From Chara braunii (lineage: Eukaryota; Streptophyta; Charophyceae; Charales; Characeae), in assembly GCA_003427395.1 (NCBI GenBank), contig BFEA01000086.1, positions 2,006,202 through 2,036,301 on the forward strand: a stretch of DNA of 30,100 nt, written 5' to 3'. Below the pieces are notes generated by a model that worked only from the letters and a program-made list of their open reading frames with translations, made no database searches and was not told where the DNA came from. Of this stretch, positions 18,737-28,831 are shown piece after piece. The position numbers and the translations under genes are program-made. Within the stretch, counting starts at the first letter, position 1. Each line of letters begins with the position of its first letter.

Positions 18737-20577
18737 TTGAAGAATAGGGTGCAAAGTCACAAATTCATCAATAATTAGATACAAGTGCTTCTTCCGTTTT
18801 TTTTGTAAAACAATCAAATCCACTTTTACAAGCGTTACCAACCTTTTTCTTGCAGTAGGTTTTAACTGCTATTTTGCGGCTCATCCAAATAAAATGTTAG
18901 AGAAATGGATTAATAGCATGAGATCTTGACTATTTTACATACGTTCTCTACCACACACACTCACACAAATACAATGTTATGATGAAACTCTCTTGGCATG
19001 GAGGGGGACTCCAAGTAAATTGTGTTGTAGTTTCAAATTAGATTGAAAGTGTTATGTCTTCGATATGAGTTCTTTTTTTAATATTTAATTTTGCATATCA
19101 AAGCCCCAATATGGCGAACTCTAATTCACTCATGATTTTCTCAATGTCAGCCAAAGAAAATTGGTCCCCACCCGATGGGTACATTGAAAGTGTGCTTCGT
19201 TGTATAGTGTTGAAAAACTTGGTTGTAGTGTTAGTTGGACAATGAGGCTTACTGTTCAAAACATAGCAACGATGTAAACCATCTACTTAACCCATGAACG
19301 ACTACCGAACACCTACTCTGGTGTGGTCCGAACTCGAAGATTAATTGTTGGCTTCATTTCAACTCTCTAACCCAATTAAGTGGGACAAAATGCAGACTTT
19401 CGCCCTTTGGAGCCTATTTGCTTAAGTTGTTTGAGTAAGCATATGCTCTTTATAATTTTTTCAAAGACATTTGCTTTTATCGTGTAAGGCAAAGGTTAAG
19501 AATTCTCTTTCAAACACAAACATTAAAAGTGGGGTTTCACATATTTATTTTTTATAAATGTTAATAGTGCAACATGTCAGCCTTCAGTCGTTCTGCACAC
19601 CGTTTTGGTGCTTAAATGAATGTCATAAAAGTTTATGCCAACCCAAAAGGTGCACCTCTATAGCCAATCCGTATTACCCTTCAATACTCTTTTATCCTTT
19701 ATATGAGAGTATATTACAAAACCATGGTAAGTAGTTGTTGTGGATCATGCACGAGTCAGTGGTTGTTGTGGATCATTCACGAGTCAAGTTTGAAGTTCAT
19801 AATCCTATTACTATGTTTTCACCCCCTTAGACAATGAACCCCATTGTTCGAGACTGTTTAAAAGTCAACTCAGACTAGGTTCGTGTAGCACAAGCATCTA
19901 CATAGTTGAAGAAAAACACACATACCCAAGACAAGTTAATATTGTGAAAGCAGATACAACCTAATCCTATCATTATATGCTACTTATTTCTTTCAAGGGT
20001 TTCATTCTCCTCATTCATTCTTAGATCATTATACAAGCAAACCGTTATATGTTAAGTAACAAGGTTATCGAACTCGAACCTCTCACGCACGCATATATAT
20101 CTAAGGAATGACTCCTATAGTAGAGGGCATACATTCATAAGCGTATTCCCTAATAAAAGTACGAAGGTGGTCCTAAGAAATCTACCGTCAGGTTCATGAC
20201 TTCGTTGAAGCCATCTCGCTCATGAGCATAACAATAAAAAAAAATCAATTGGAAAAATGCAACTATGTGAAAGAAATTCGCATTTGTTGTTCAAGGCGAG
20301 ACAATGGTGCAGAAATTGGTACGACTGAATGTAGAAAATATGGTCAAACATCTTTGCATTTGTTCTAAAATAAAGTAGATTATGCTCATGCACAAACATC
20401 TACTCCTTATGGAATCTTAGGTATCAAGGTGTGAGTCTCATATTCATAAAATCAACCAAAACACATATGCTATATCCAAAATATGTAAAATTTTATAAAT
20501 ATAAAAAAGGAAGAAGCAAAGGCTCCCACGAGGCGGTACAACTCACAGAATGATATAGAGAATTTTTAATTCAATTT
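18737..20577. other. no recognised gene; one short tandem duplication
   Basis: AT-rich DNA without supported genes. GTTGTTGTGGATCATGCACG with GAGTCAGTG (19734-19761) is repeated in tandem at 19762-19789 with small changes. A T-arm-like GAGAGGTTCGAGTTCGATAA lies on the minus strand near 20065-20090; by itself it is not enough to call a tRNA. Confidence 0.6.
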
Positions 20578-20965
20578 CAAAATGACCCTTGTAGTCCATG
20601 TTGTAAACGATGAGTGTTGGTTCTTGGCCTATGCCTGGTGGTTTTTGGGGCCGATTCGATGGGGACCTACTTAACGCGTTAAAAACTCCGCCTGGGGAGT
20701 AGGTCGTAAGGCTAAAACTTAAAGGAATTGACGGGGGTCTGCACAAACGGTGAAGCATCTGGTTTAATTTGATACAACGTGCAAAGGCCGAAGACACAAG
20801 AGCACTCTTTTGTTTGATTGAGATAATTCTCGTGTAAAGTCTATGAGAATCCCAAACAACGTGGCGGTCACTAGCTAGGGCGAGTGACTGCATTTTTTTG
20901 TGATGTCCTGCTGATAACCTACTTGTTCCAATGTATGGCATTCGCTTAGAAATCTAAGCGAAGAA
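20578..20965 (+). pseudogene. mitochondrial SSU rRNA fragment plus spacer (NUMT)
   Basis: About 20584-20782 is small-subunit rRNA: TTGTAGTCCATGTTGTAAAC, GATGAGTGTTGG, CTTAACGCGTTAAAAACTCC, GCCTGGGGAGTAGGTCGTAA, AAAGGAATTGACGGGGGTCT, GCACAAACGGTG and GGTTTAATTTGATACAACGT. The insert pattern and neighbours fit mitochondrial rrn18. Homology ends at GCAAAGGCCGAAG (20781-20793), a motif also present at the end of the nad1 piece at 30085-30095. Unassigned sequence follows, with a 22-base palindrome at 20941-20962. The fragment is only about a tenth of an SSU rRNA, so it is a nuclear insertion rather than a gene. Confidence 0.85.
20941..20962. repeat. perfect 22-base hairpin
   Basis: TTCGCTTAGA-AA-TCTAAGCGAA is a perfect inverted repeat in the spacer part of the second mitochondrial segment. 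GTACTTCGTAC, a second small palindrome, follows at about 20973-20983. Confidence 0.85.
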
Positions 20966-21119
20966 AGACTTTGTACTTCGTACCTTCCTAGGTATTCTGA
21001 CACATAGCGAGATTACGGGGCTCATATTCGAACCTCAGGATGCTTTTTGGACTTTATTTTCATCTCTTGTGATTAAGAAATGAGAAAGATGAAAAAGGAT
21101 TTCATTTTTAAGAAATCAT

Positions 21120-21304
21120 TCATATTTTTATTTCAAAGTAGAAAACCTCTACGTATCCCTGGACAACGTGGTTTCCACAATGACCTTCTTCCTCACCAAG
21201 TTCCTTGGCCCCTCGGATGTGAGGGCCATTGACCAAGGGGGCAACATATTCATGGTAAGTATCCTGTCGGACAATAGGCTGGAGACGAGGACCAAAGTAT
21301 ATAA
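21120..21304 (+). pseudogene. unrecognised coding-like sequence leading into the tandem repeats
   Basis: One plus-strand frame reads without stops as FKVENLYVSLDNVVSTMTFF, LTKFLGPSDVRAIDQGGN, IFMVSILSDNRLETRTKVYK, then meets a stop and continues as FYDVAACKSTNDKVKW in the first repeat copy. It looks like ancient protein-coding sequence, perhaps from a mobile element, but I recognise no family. Confidence 0.35.
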
Positions 21305-22175
21305 GAGGCACACAAATAATTGAATCTTTTATGACGTTGCTGCATGCAAGTCAACAAATGACAAAGTGAAATGGATAAGGCATTGTGTGAAAACCTTTAA
21401 AAGGGACATGGAGATTGCAAACAACTCTTTCCTCATCCAAACCCTTATGGTCCTGGTGATGAACGAGAGAGAAAAGCAAATAATTCACTCCTGGAACTGT
21501 CTGAGGTGTTAAAGATTGGAGGCCATAATCCATCCTTGGTCCATCCCGAAGTCGCTAGGCATGGAGGGCTGGCAGGAAAGGATGATGGCCGACGAGGCAC
21601 GCAAATAATTGAGTCTTTCATGACATTGCCGCATACAAATCAGCGAATGACAAAGTAAAACGGATAAGACATTGTGTGGAAGCCTTAAAAAGGGACATGG
21701 AAATTGCAAAGGATTTTTTTCTCATCCAAACCCTCATGGTCCTAGCCATGAACGAGAGAGGCAAGCAAATCATTCACTGCTGGAGAAGTCTGAGGTGTTA
21801 AAGTTCGGAGACGAGGATCTATCTATCCTTGATCCACCCCGAAATCGCTAGGCATGGAGGGCCGGCAGGAGAGGATGATGGCCGATGAAGCACGCAAATA
21901 ATTGAGTCTTTTATGACGTTGCCGCATACAAATCAGCGAATGACAAAGTGAAATGGATAAGACATTGTGTGGAAGCCTTGAAAAGGGGCATGGAGATTGC
22001 AAAGGACTCTTTCCTCATCCAAACACTCATGGTCCTGGCAATGAATGAGAGAGACACGCAAATCATTCCCTCTTGGAAAAGTATGAGGTGTTAAAGATCG
22101 GAGGCGAGGATCTATCCTTGGTCCACCCCGAAATCGCTAGGGATGGAGGGCCAACGGGATAGGATGATGGCCGAC
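21305..22175. repeat. three tandem copies of a unit of about 290 bp with coding-like content
   Basis: Copies are 21305-21593, 21594-21886 and 21887-22175. Each begins GA(G/A)GCAC(G/A)CAAATAATTGA and ends GGATGATGGCCGA. The plus strand of each copy encodes a similar peptide, roughly FYDVAAYKSANDKVKWIRHC, then VEALKRDMEIAKDSFLIQTL and MVLAMNERD. Copies 1 and 3 keep this frame longest, while copy 2 has an extra stop (AAGTAAAAC in place of AAGTGAAAT). The third copy runs directly into LINE-F at about 22180. The protein family is not recognised. Confidence 0.9.
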
Positions 22176-22182
22176 CATTTTT

Positions 22183-23353
22183 TTGTTAGAGGTTAGGCAC
22201 ATTTTGATAAAGGTCCACGTGGCATTACGAAAGGGGGACTGGGTGGTACGACCAGAGGACTGGGCGATCCCGATGGGAGTTTACAAGGTAGAGGCAGTTA
22301 ACTCACATGAGGCGAGGCTTAACGAGTGCACACCACACCTCCCAGGAGATAGATGGTCCAAACTGGACCGTCAGGGAGACCTGGACCGTTGCGCACCCGC
22401 CGCGACACTCGTGAGAATATGTGTGATTAGTGATAACAACAAAGGACCCTTTGTGTATGAGCTGACCAACGCCCTCTGCGAACTGTCATTCGACCCGCAA
22501 GAATGAGAATGGGACATGAGAGGTTCCCGTAAGCTTCAAATCTGGCAGTACACAAGGATGGGTATAGAATAGCAAGGAAACCGGCACACATATCCAAACC
22601 GATAAATCTGCGGTGGGCTAGAGACTCTTCCCTCAACACAAAAAATCAACACAATCAGATGGGCCACCTACTCGGCTGTTCAACCTACTAACCTGCATGC
22701 GCTGCAGTGGCAGATTATTCACAGGTGTCTACCTACCCCGGACTGGATTGTGTCCATAACAAAGTTGGAAGCACGGGGAGAGCTGTCTCCGCTTTGCACC
22801 TACTGCGGTGGGACCTCCCCCAAGAAACGAGCCACACTCGAACATTGCCTGCTGGACTGCACACATGGTGGCTCAGCTTTGGCTAATGGACAACCACTTC
22901 CCCTGGGACCTCAAGACAATTCTTTTGGGGGAAATGCCCCCGCAAGTGGCCAAGTGGACACCCTTCAGCCTCAACCTGCTGAAAGTAACACGGCTGCCAA
23001 TGCTAATGGCTGCATGACGAACGAGATGTGCGCATGAGCACAGACAGCACACATATGGCTCTATGGAGGCTTGCGCCTCGATTCTAGAAACAATCACCGT
23101 CAACACACATGCGGCCTGGCAAGAGCTCAGGAACATGCTCTGGAAGGAATCAGATATAATCAAACGGAATGAACTCTCTAATAACTTTCGATCTGTCTGG
23201 GTGGATAGTGCAGAGAGACTCTGTGAATTGGATCACGACAACCAACTGCGATGGAAACAGTGGATGACGACAGAATCGCAATGGGAACGTCTACCGAGAA
23301 GCCATTTCCAGTTCCCATTCCAGCCGACAAATTTCATCCTTCTCCCGGGCTGA
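22183..23353 (+). pseudogene. LINE-F ORF2 C-terminal region with zinc finger
   Basis: Same family as LINE-B. It reads RKGDWVVRPEDWAIPMGVYK at the start; ISDNNKGPFVYELTNALCEL aligned with LINE-B VGDPQNGLFLYNPSIPLARL; NLHALQWQIIHRCLPTPDWI; the zinc-finger motif CTYCGGTSPKKRATLEHCLLDC (Cys-x2-Cys...His-Cys-x3-Cys); then MVAQLWLMDNHFPWDLK. After a stop the helical tail follows, ending FQFPFQPTNFILLPG. Reverse transcriptase is absent, so this copy is 5' truncated, starting at the third tandem unit. At least one frameshift near 22865 and several stops interrupt it. Confidence 0.85.
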
Positions 23354-24290
23354 CAATACACAACACACCCCCGGTTCCGCCCCCCCACTCAACGACCCCC
23401 CTCCTGAATCCTCCAAAGCACCCCCCAACCCTTCCCCTAATCCTGCCCCCTTACCCTCCTTCCCTGCCCTCACCTGATCCCCACCCCTTTCACAGAAGGC
23501 CGGCCAAGCAGGGATCTCCCAGGGGAGGAGCAGTGAAAGGGGTGACTCCTCGAAGACAGAAGATGCAGACAGCACCGACGTCAGGACAATGGACCCAAAC
23601 CGGACCGAGCATCGGGCGGCAATGTACATTTGACTGTGGACAACAGACTGTTCCCCACTGCCGGGAGACTGGGACGGTGGGTACAGATGCATTTTTGGGA
23701 GGGTGGGAATCGTGGGTGGCCAAGGCTGCTCCACACAGCCACGCTAACACCTCACCACACACTGTCACAACACAGCACTGGAATGCAGCCCAGGCAATAG
23801 GTGGAATGACGGCCAACAGGGGTTACGGGCTTAAGAGCTTAAAGACCAGGGAATAGGAGGAATGTCGGCCAACAGGGTTTAAGGGTTTAAGGGTTAAAGA
23901 GACCTGCCGGTCTCACTGGCGGCCAGACAGATGCAGGGGGCATGAACTGGGTGGAAGTAGACAAAAGTGCAGCCTGGAGAATGAAGAGGGTCCAATAACA
24001 CATTGTCCCATCGGCTGCATAAGTGCGTCCGATAGGATCATCCCACTAACTAATTGACTCATACACATGCATGTACCACAGGAAACACGCTCTCGAGCGT
24101 GCTCAACCACATTTTACACAGCACATCGCATTATGGGACAAATAACACACTCAGGAACATCCTCAACTACACCCCACACAGCACAAGCCAATGTGCAATA
24201 GCACATATACAGTCACAGACATAACAGCACAAGCCAACAAGTACATAGATAGTAAAACACAGTCAATAGGTTACTGTAACCACACTATAA
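23354..24290 (+). other. C-rich tail and 3' region of LINE-F
   Basis: A C-rich, proline-coding tract (23365-23500) parallels the C-rich tail of LINE-B. Two imperfect copies of GGAATG(A/T)CGGCCAACAGGGGTT lie at about 23802 and 23860. A CA-rich stretch with repeated CACA(C/G)AGCACA motifs runs to about 24250. An open frame of 201 codons over 23251-23856 partly follows the proline tract; its C-terminal half has no recognised domain. No clear polyA tail marks the 3' end. Confidence 0.5.
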
Positions 24291-24299
24291 ACGATCTGA

Positions 24300-24529
24300 G
24301 TGCTGGGCCCCTCACTGCCCAGCCCCCTCATACATATTGACATCTCATGCTCACATGCTTTCATTTCTCACATTGAACACATTGTACACTATAGGGACGC
24401 TGGACCCGATTTCCAGCGGGTGTTGCTCCCCACCAATAGATGGAGCCTCCCTGACGGTGCTAGTGCTGTCTGCTCTTATCAGCACCCCCAGCAGCCGCTC
24501 GGGTTGTTTCATGTAAAAAAAAAAAAAAA
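24300..24529 (-). pseudogene. inverted LINE endonuclease fragment related to LINE-A
   Basis: The minus strand reads a Phe run from T15, then ERLLGVLIRADSTSTVREAP, SIGGEQHPLEIGSSVPIV. This aligns with LINE-A GVLIRAITPST and IGGKLHLLETGSNVPSI in the same order. It lies in opposite orientation to LINE-F on its left and LINE-G on its right. The A15 (24515-24529) marks the boundary with LINE-G and corresponds to the T-run inside the endonuclease coding region of LINE-A. Confidence 0.75.
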
Positions 24530-24604
24530 GGTCCACGCGACGGTCGTTCACGACCTCGGGGAGAAGTATAAAGTCCTCCGCTCCCCTCTTTCGTTGCCCA
24601 GAGG

Positions 24605-26646
24605 GACGACTATCTACTGCTAGGTCTAAACATCCCCCCTGACCACCCCTTTTCTATAGAAGGTGTGACCATCTACAAAATTGGTGAAAGAGAGTACAAG
24701 ATTCACACTGCATACAAACTTCACCCATCTTATGGGCATCTGTGCACTGACATCGCATGGCCCCTACACCCACAAAGAATGGCAAAACCCACAGACCGCC
24801 TACCGCGTGACTCTTTAAAGCCTCCCACTGGCACCTAATGGATCCCGGGAAGGAAGGGTGGGCTTTCGTGGAAGAAGAGAAAAACGGAGGTTGGGTAACT
24901 GGGTGGAACCTAACTGGGACTCACGACCACCTGACATGTGGTGCCCCGCCAAAACGGTGGAAACCGGGTTGAAGGAGGAAACCCCCTCCCAGAGCGGAGG
25001 ACAAACCAGAGTGGCAGAGGATGGGTAGTGGCAGCTGGTTCAGACAAAGAGGAAGAGAAACAAGCCAACTGCCAAAGGGAGGTCAACGCCTGAAAGGCAG
25101 CAGAAACAGGTGGCAAGACAGACGTGGCGGACCAGAGGCGCCCAAGAGGGAGACTCAGTGCCAGAGACCCCCCTAGCGGCAGGCTCCTTGGAAAAGCAAC
25201 TACTGGTACAGGGGCTGCTACTACTGTGGTAAAGGGATCTGACATTGCAAAGCCTTTTCCTGCCCCCCAAAAAAGCACAACTGCCCCTCCCCCCCCTCAA
25301 TGATATCCCCTTAAAAAAACAGAAGGGTAAAGCGGGGAAATCGCACCACAGCACGAAGCGATGACTGGGAAGGGGAGACCCCAGGAACAAGGGTCTGGCG
25401 CTTCGGAGCAATATGGGCTAGCCCAGGTAGAGGCACGAAGAGGTGCAACTACGTCTGCATAGGCGAACAACCAAGCAAAGGATGATCCCTTCAAGGAAGT
25501 TTTGACACACGACCCATGGATATCGATAGTAAATCACCCTCCTCTACCCCCTAGACATCATCATGGAGGATGCAGACTAGTTGGAACCACAACAGTCTGC
25601 TGACCGGACCCCTATGGATGCTTAGCTAGCATCCCTTGCAAACTGGCCGATGAGCAGACTCCGGGCACAATTCGTGGGGCTGCCCACATACTTCTAGGAC
25701 AAAATGTACCGGGAACTATTCCCAATTCTGGACGACAGCGAAAACCTGAGATTGGCCCGTAAACATGGCCGAGCCGAAGGGGGGTACTGGTTAGTCATTC
25801 TGCAGAAGGTTTATTTGATCGATACCCAGCGGTTCCAACCTCCACAGCGTGACCCCGACCAGCAGTTTGGCTGGGAAGAAGGGACCTTGCAGGTGAGACC
25901 GGCCTCCCCCCCACTCAGCAGAACCTGATCCCTGTCTCTTATACACATCTAGATGTGTATAAGAGACAGGGGCAGAACCTGATCCCCTTGACACTGCAAC
26001 CGGACCCCTCTCCCTCCCCCCCCTCTCCCTCCCCTCTCCCCCCAAGCAAACCCTCACACAACCTACCCAGAAATCTGAAACAGGGGACGGGACAACAACT
26101 AGCAAGTAGCGGAATGGCAGGGAGCTGGTCGGGAGATGCAACATCCTCCCAGAAACGAAGTAGACCCCACAGAGGAAAAGGAACTAGGTGGGGAACCACC
26201 CCCGCAATGCTCTTGGATAAACGCAGTAAACTGCGCATCATCCTGGAGAAACGCACGTACCTAGACTCCCCGTCCTCCGCGGCACCTTGGTGCTCTGACT
26301 AAGGAAAAATGATGGAAGTTGGGATGTGGGACTCACTGAGGTATTGCCGTACCGGTGCGTCATGCTAAATGGCCTTAGCCCGCTGTTCAACTCCAGCATG
26401 CAACCCTTAAAAGTCCCTACGTCGATACTCACAAAATGGGAGGTGGGGGTGCTCTTCGATGCAGGATGTGATGTCGGTCTCAAGTGGTCTTCACACACAA
26501 CCCTTCTTGAGTTGCAGACCATGAAAGTCGAGGCCAACAATCTCTGGATCGAGGAGGAAGTACATGCCTGCCTGTGTAGGAACTTAAAACTTGGACTGTT
26601 GACGACCTTCACAGACCTGGATGAGAAAGTCTGGCAGGGACTGTAA
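24605..26646 (+). pseudogene. LINE-G ORF1-like region with degenerate zinc knuckle
   Basis: ORF1 encodes an RNA-binding chaperone-type protein in LINEs. A 72-codon open stretch (24605-24820, no Met) reads DDYLLLGLNIPPDHPFSIEG, VTIYKIGEREYKIHTAYKLH. At 25216-25263 lies C-YY-C-GKGI-stop-H-CKAFS-C, a zinc-knuckle-like pattern with a TGA probably from TGG. Lys-rich sequence follows. Further pieces are MYRELFPILDDSENLRLARK (25704-25928) and a 106-codon frame 26326-26646. The whole is broken by many stops and by a sequencing adapter at 25932-25969. No DUF4283-type domain was recognised; assignment rests on position before an endonuclease start and on the zinc knuckle. Confidence 0.55.
25932..25969. 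other. Nextera mate-pair junction adapter (two Tn5 mosaic ends back to back)
   Basis: CTGTCTCTTATACACATCT is followed immediately by its reverse complement, 38 bases without a mismatch. The 19-base mosaic end is a synthetic hybrid of natural Tn5 ends, so it is not genomic. The arrangement is that of the circularisation junction in mate-pair libraries. GCAGAACCTGATCC occurs on both sides (25918-25931 and 25972-25985). The call is certain as sequence; whether the flanks are truly adjacent in the genome is not. Confidence 0.98.
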
Positions 26647-26663
26647 AACAAACGAGTAGAAGG

Positions 26664-27058
26664 ATGGATTATGGGAAAGACCCGGTGTGGGTGGAGGGCC
26701 TAAGCACGATGAACCTTGATCTAAATACGTTAAATGTAATTGGCCTGGCCACGACCCCCCCCGATAAAAAACAAGCAATTTGGGAACAAATCTGGGACAT
26801 TTCGGCAAAACCTAGCCAAACATGGTGTGCGTTCAGGAGACCCACCTGATGGGCATCCAGGACCACCACCGGGCTCATTGGACGGTCTGACCTCAAATTG
26901 CTTTTACAGCACATGCGTCGAAGCTGGGCAGTGCGCGGGTGGCAATCTGGCTCCCTCGGACGTCGAGGGTTACCCCTGTACATTGGGCAGCGAACCGCGC
27001 AGAGGGGAGATGTATATAGATTCTCACCAAGCTGGAACTTGAGCTCATCTGCATCATC
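26664..27058 (+). pseudogene. LINE-G ORF2, N-terminal endonuclease fragment
   Basis: Starts [20 protein letters not shown], then [20 protein letters not shown] and EQIWDIS (the LNVxGL...K opening of LINE endonucleases). After a frameshift near 26820 it reads [20 protein letters not shown], with the QETHL motif carrying the metal-binding Glu. It ends [18 protein letters not shown] at about 27058, just where other copies continue VYAPN. There it is cut off by the GAGAGT repeat. The rest of ORF2 is absent. Confidence 0.82.
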
Positions 27059-27068
27059 TGCGTCTACC

Positions 27069-27094
27069 TGAGAGTGAGAGTGAGAGTGAGAGTA

Positions 27095-27127
<33 letters not shown>

Positions 27128-27182
27128 ATGAGAGTGAGCGGGAGCGGGAGCGTAAGCATAACAATGAGAGTGAGAGTGAGTA
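27069..27182. repeat. (GAGAGT)n hexanucleotide repeat
   Basis: Repeats of GAGAGT (GTGAGA) with scattered variants (GAGCGG, GAGAAT) over about 110 bases. It gives Ser-His or Arg-Val repeats in different frames, so frames across it are not genes. Confidence 0.95.
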
Positions 27183-28322
27183 GCCATAGCTAGAGTAGGA
27201 GGTGCAGTACCATGTCAGCATGAGAGAGTTAGGCTTGAGAGCGAGTGAGAGAGACGTTTAAGGGAGAGACCATATCCTTTGGTGAAAGAGCAAGAAAGAG
27301 CTTACCTCTCAGTTGGACTTATCTGTTGATGTTGCATTGAGAAGGGAAACAGCGCTTTGCTTCTGAAGGTCAGCATTGCATTAACCGGTGTCGATTTTCT
27401 TTGGCACCAGAGCCTGAGTGATATCGCGTTGGGAAGTCACTTTGGCCATTGGCGAGGTGTTGGAAAGAGAGACGCTTCATCATTCAAGGTAAAAGTCTAC
27501 TCCCGAACACAACACATCCTCGTCATGACTGCATGAGACCAGAAAGATAGATTGCTTACATTCTTAATCAGGGCGCGTTGCGCTTGGGAGGAGACGGTAG
27601 GATGATGATTGCCGAGGCGGCGATAGGAGGGAGGAGCTCCCCTCTTCACCCGAATAGTACACCCGGTCATTAAAGTTGTATTGGGCCAACTTTCAGTCTG
27701 GATATAGCGATAATGACTGGGCGTTCTACTCGGGTGGAGACAGTAGAAGGGGAAGGCCAGAAACGACATTGTATCAATAAACTACTATTCTATTTTGAGT
27801 TCATCAGAAGTTTATCCGCCTCCTACTCTTCTTCTTTCTTTGTCTTCATGCTGGTGACCGTCTACTTTGACAAACTTTTTGTGTCAGTTTGTGCTTCTCA
27901 TTCATTGAACATTCAACATAATTGTGAGTTCCATGCTGAATGGAGGTCACAATGTTGAATGGGTTCCGGGCTTAGGATGTTGATGGTGTGCGCTTCTAAG
28001 ACTTGGAGTTGGGAAAACTGTTGCAGATAACGAACAGGTAAAACAAGAAGAAAAGGAAGGGGAAAATTTTCAGTTATGCTCAAAAGAAATTGGGCCTTTG
28101 TCCTGTTCCCAGTCAGCGTCTGCAAGTTCTCCTTATTTTTGGGAAACCGGCTATCCAAAAAATCAGTGTCCCTAGACAGCACTTACATCCGCCAACTTTC
28201 TCTTGTACCCTGTTACCAAGACATTCGAAAAAAAAAAAAAAAACCCATTCAAATCGTTTGCTTTGCTCAGGGTCCCATGATGCCCCATCAATCTTCTGTA
28301 TTATACTCAGGTATACACAAAC

Positions 28323-28372
<50 letters not shown>

Positions 28373-28433
28373 GTAACTGACATTTTTTTGCTAAATTCAC
28401 AAAATCGAGCCTACAAAAACTAACAACATCAGG
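27183..28433. other. no recognised gene; A16 and (CT)n tracts
   Basis: No supported coding frame. A16 lies at 28228-28243 and (TC)n at 28326-28368, just left of LINE-E. The stretch ATTGTATCAATAAACTACTA near 27768-27787 resembles an LTR polyadenylation region, but no repeat pair or primer-binding site supports an LTR element. Confidence 0.6.
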
Positions 28434-28831
28434 TACAAGTCAACGGTCATTTATCAGGAAGATATAAAATGAGTAGATCAGTCAGACAAGGGGCGACACC
28501 TATTTTCATGTTTATAATGGAGGCTATAACTTCCTTTCTCAGGAAAGACCCAAGCATAGACCGTTTGATAATGGAACCGGATCAACAGGGTCGTCTCATA
28601 CAATTGCCAACAAAGATACTGTTCGCAGACGATTTGACGGTCCTAATTAGGGCTACAGATTCGTTTTTTCAAGCCCTCATGAAAGCGATGGATGCCTTCC
28701 AACTGACCTCGGAAATGAAAATTAATTGGCCTAAAACAGTGGGATGGTGGCTATCACATGATGACCATCAAACTCTACCTCACCCGCCAAATTTTGGGGG
28801 AATGACATGGGCGTCATCAGATCAACCCTGA
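28434..28831 (+). pseudogene. LINE-E reverse transcriptase, C-terminal part
   Basis: Begins with VQVNGHLSGRYKMSRSVRQG (motif B; Ala-Thr-Pro replaces the usual Cys-Pro-x), then PIFMFIMEAITSFL, LPTKILFADDLTVLIRATDS (motif C with both catalytic Asp) and LTSEMKINWPKTVGWWL. The N-terminal RT and endonuclease are missing; the copy starts shortly after a (TC)n tract. A frameshift at about 28810 separates it from the next frame. It belongs with LINE-C by motif order. Confidence 0.88.

Noticed and set aside
21305-22175. CRISPR-like array
   Set aside because: Units are 290 bp and repeat without distinct spacers; the context is eukaryotic.
23860-23905. Interstitial telomere repeat (GGGTTTAAGGGTTTAAGGG)
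   Set aside because: The unit is TTTAAGGG and not the plant TTTAGGG, only two to three units exist, and it lies in a LINE 3' region.
25918-25985. Natural Tn5/IS50 insertion
   Set aside because: The 19-mer is the engineered mosaic end, not a natural outside or inside end, and no transposon body lies between the two ends.
26669-27187. Minus-strand frame with Ser-His repeats
   Set aside because: The repeat comes from the GAGAGT array and the rest is antisense to the LINE-G endonuclease.
27713-27960. LTR retrotransposon end
   Set aside because: An AATAAA-like stretch exists, but there is no paired repeat, primer-binding site or polyprotein.
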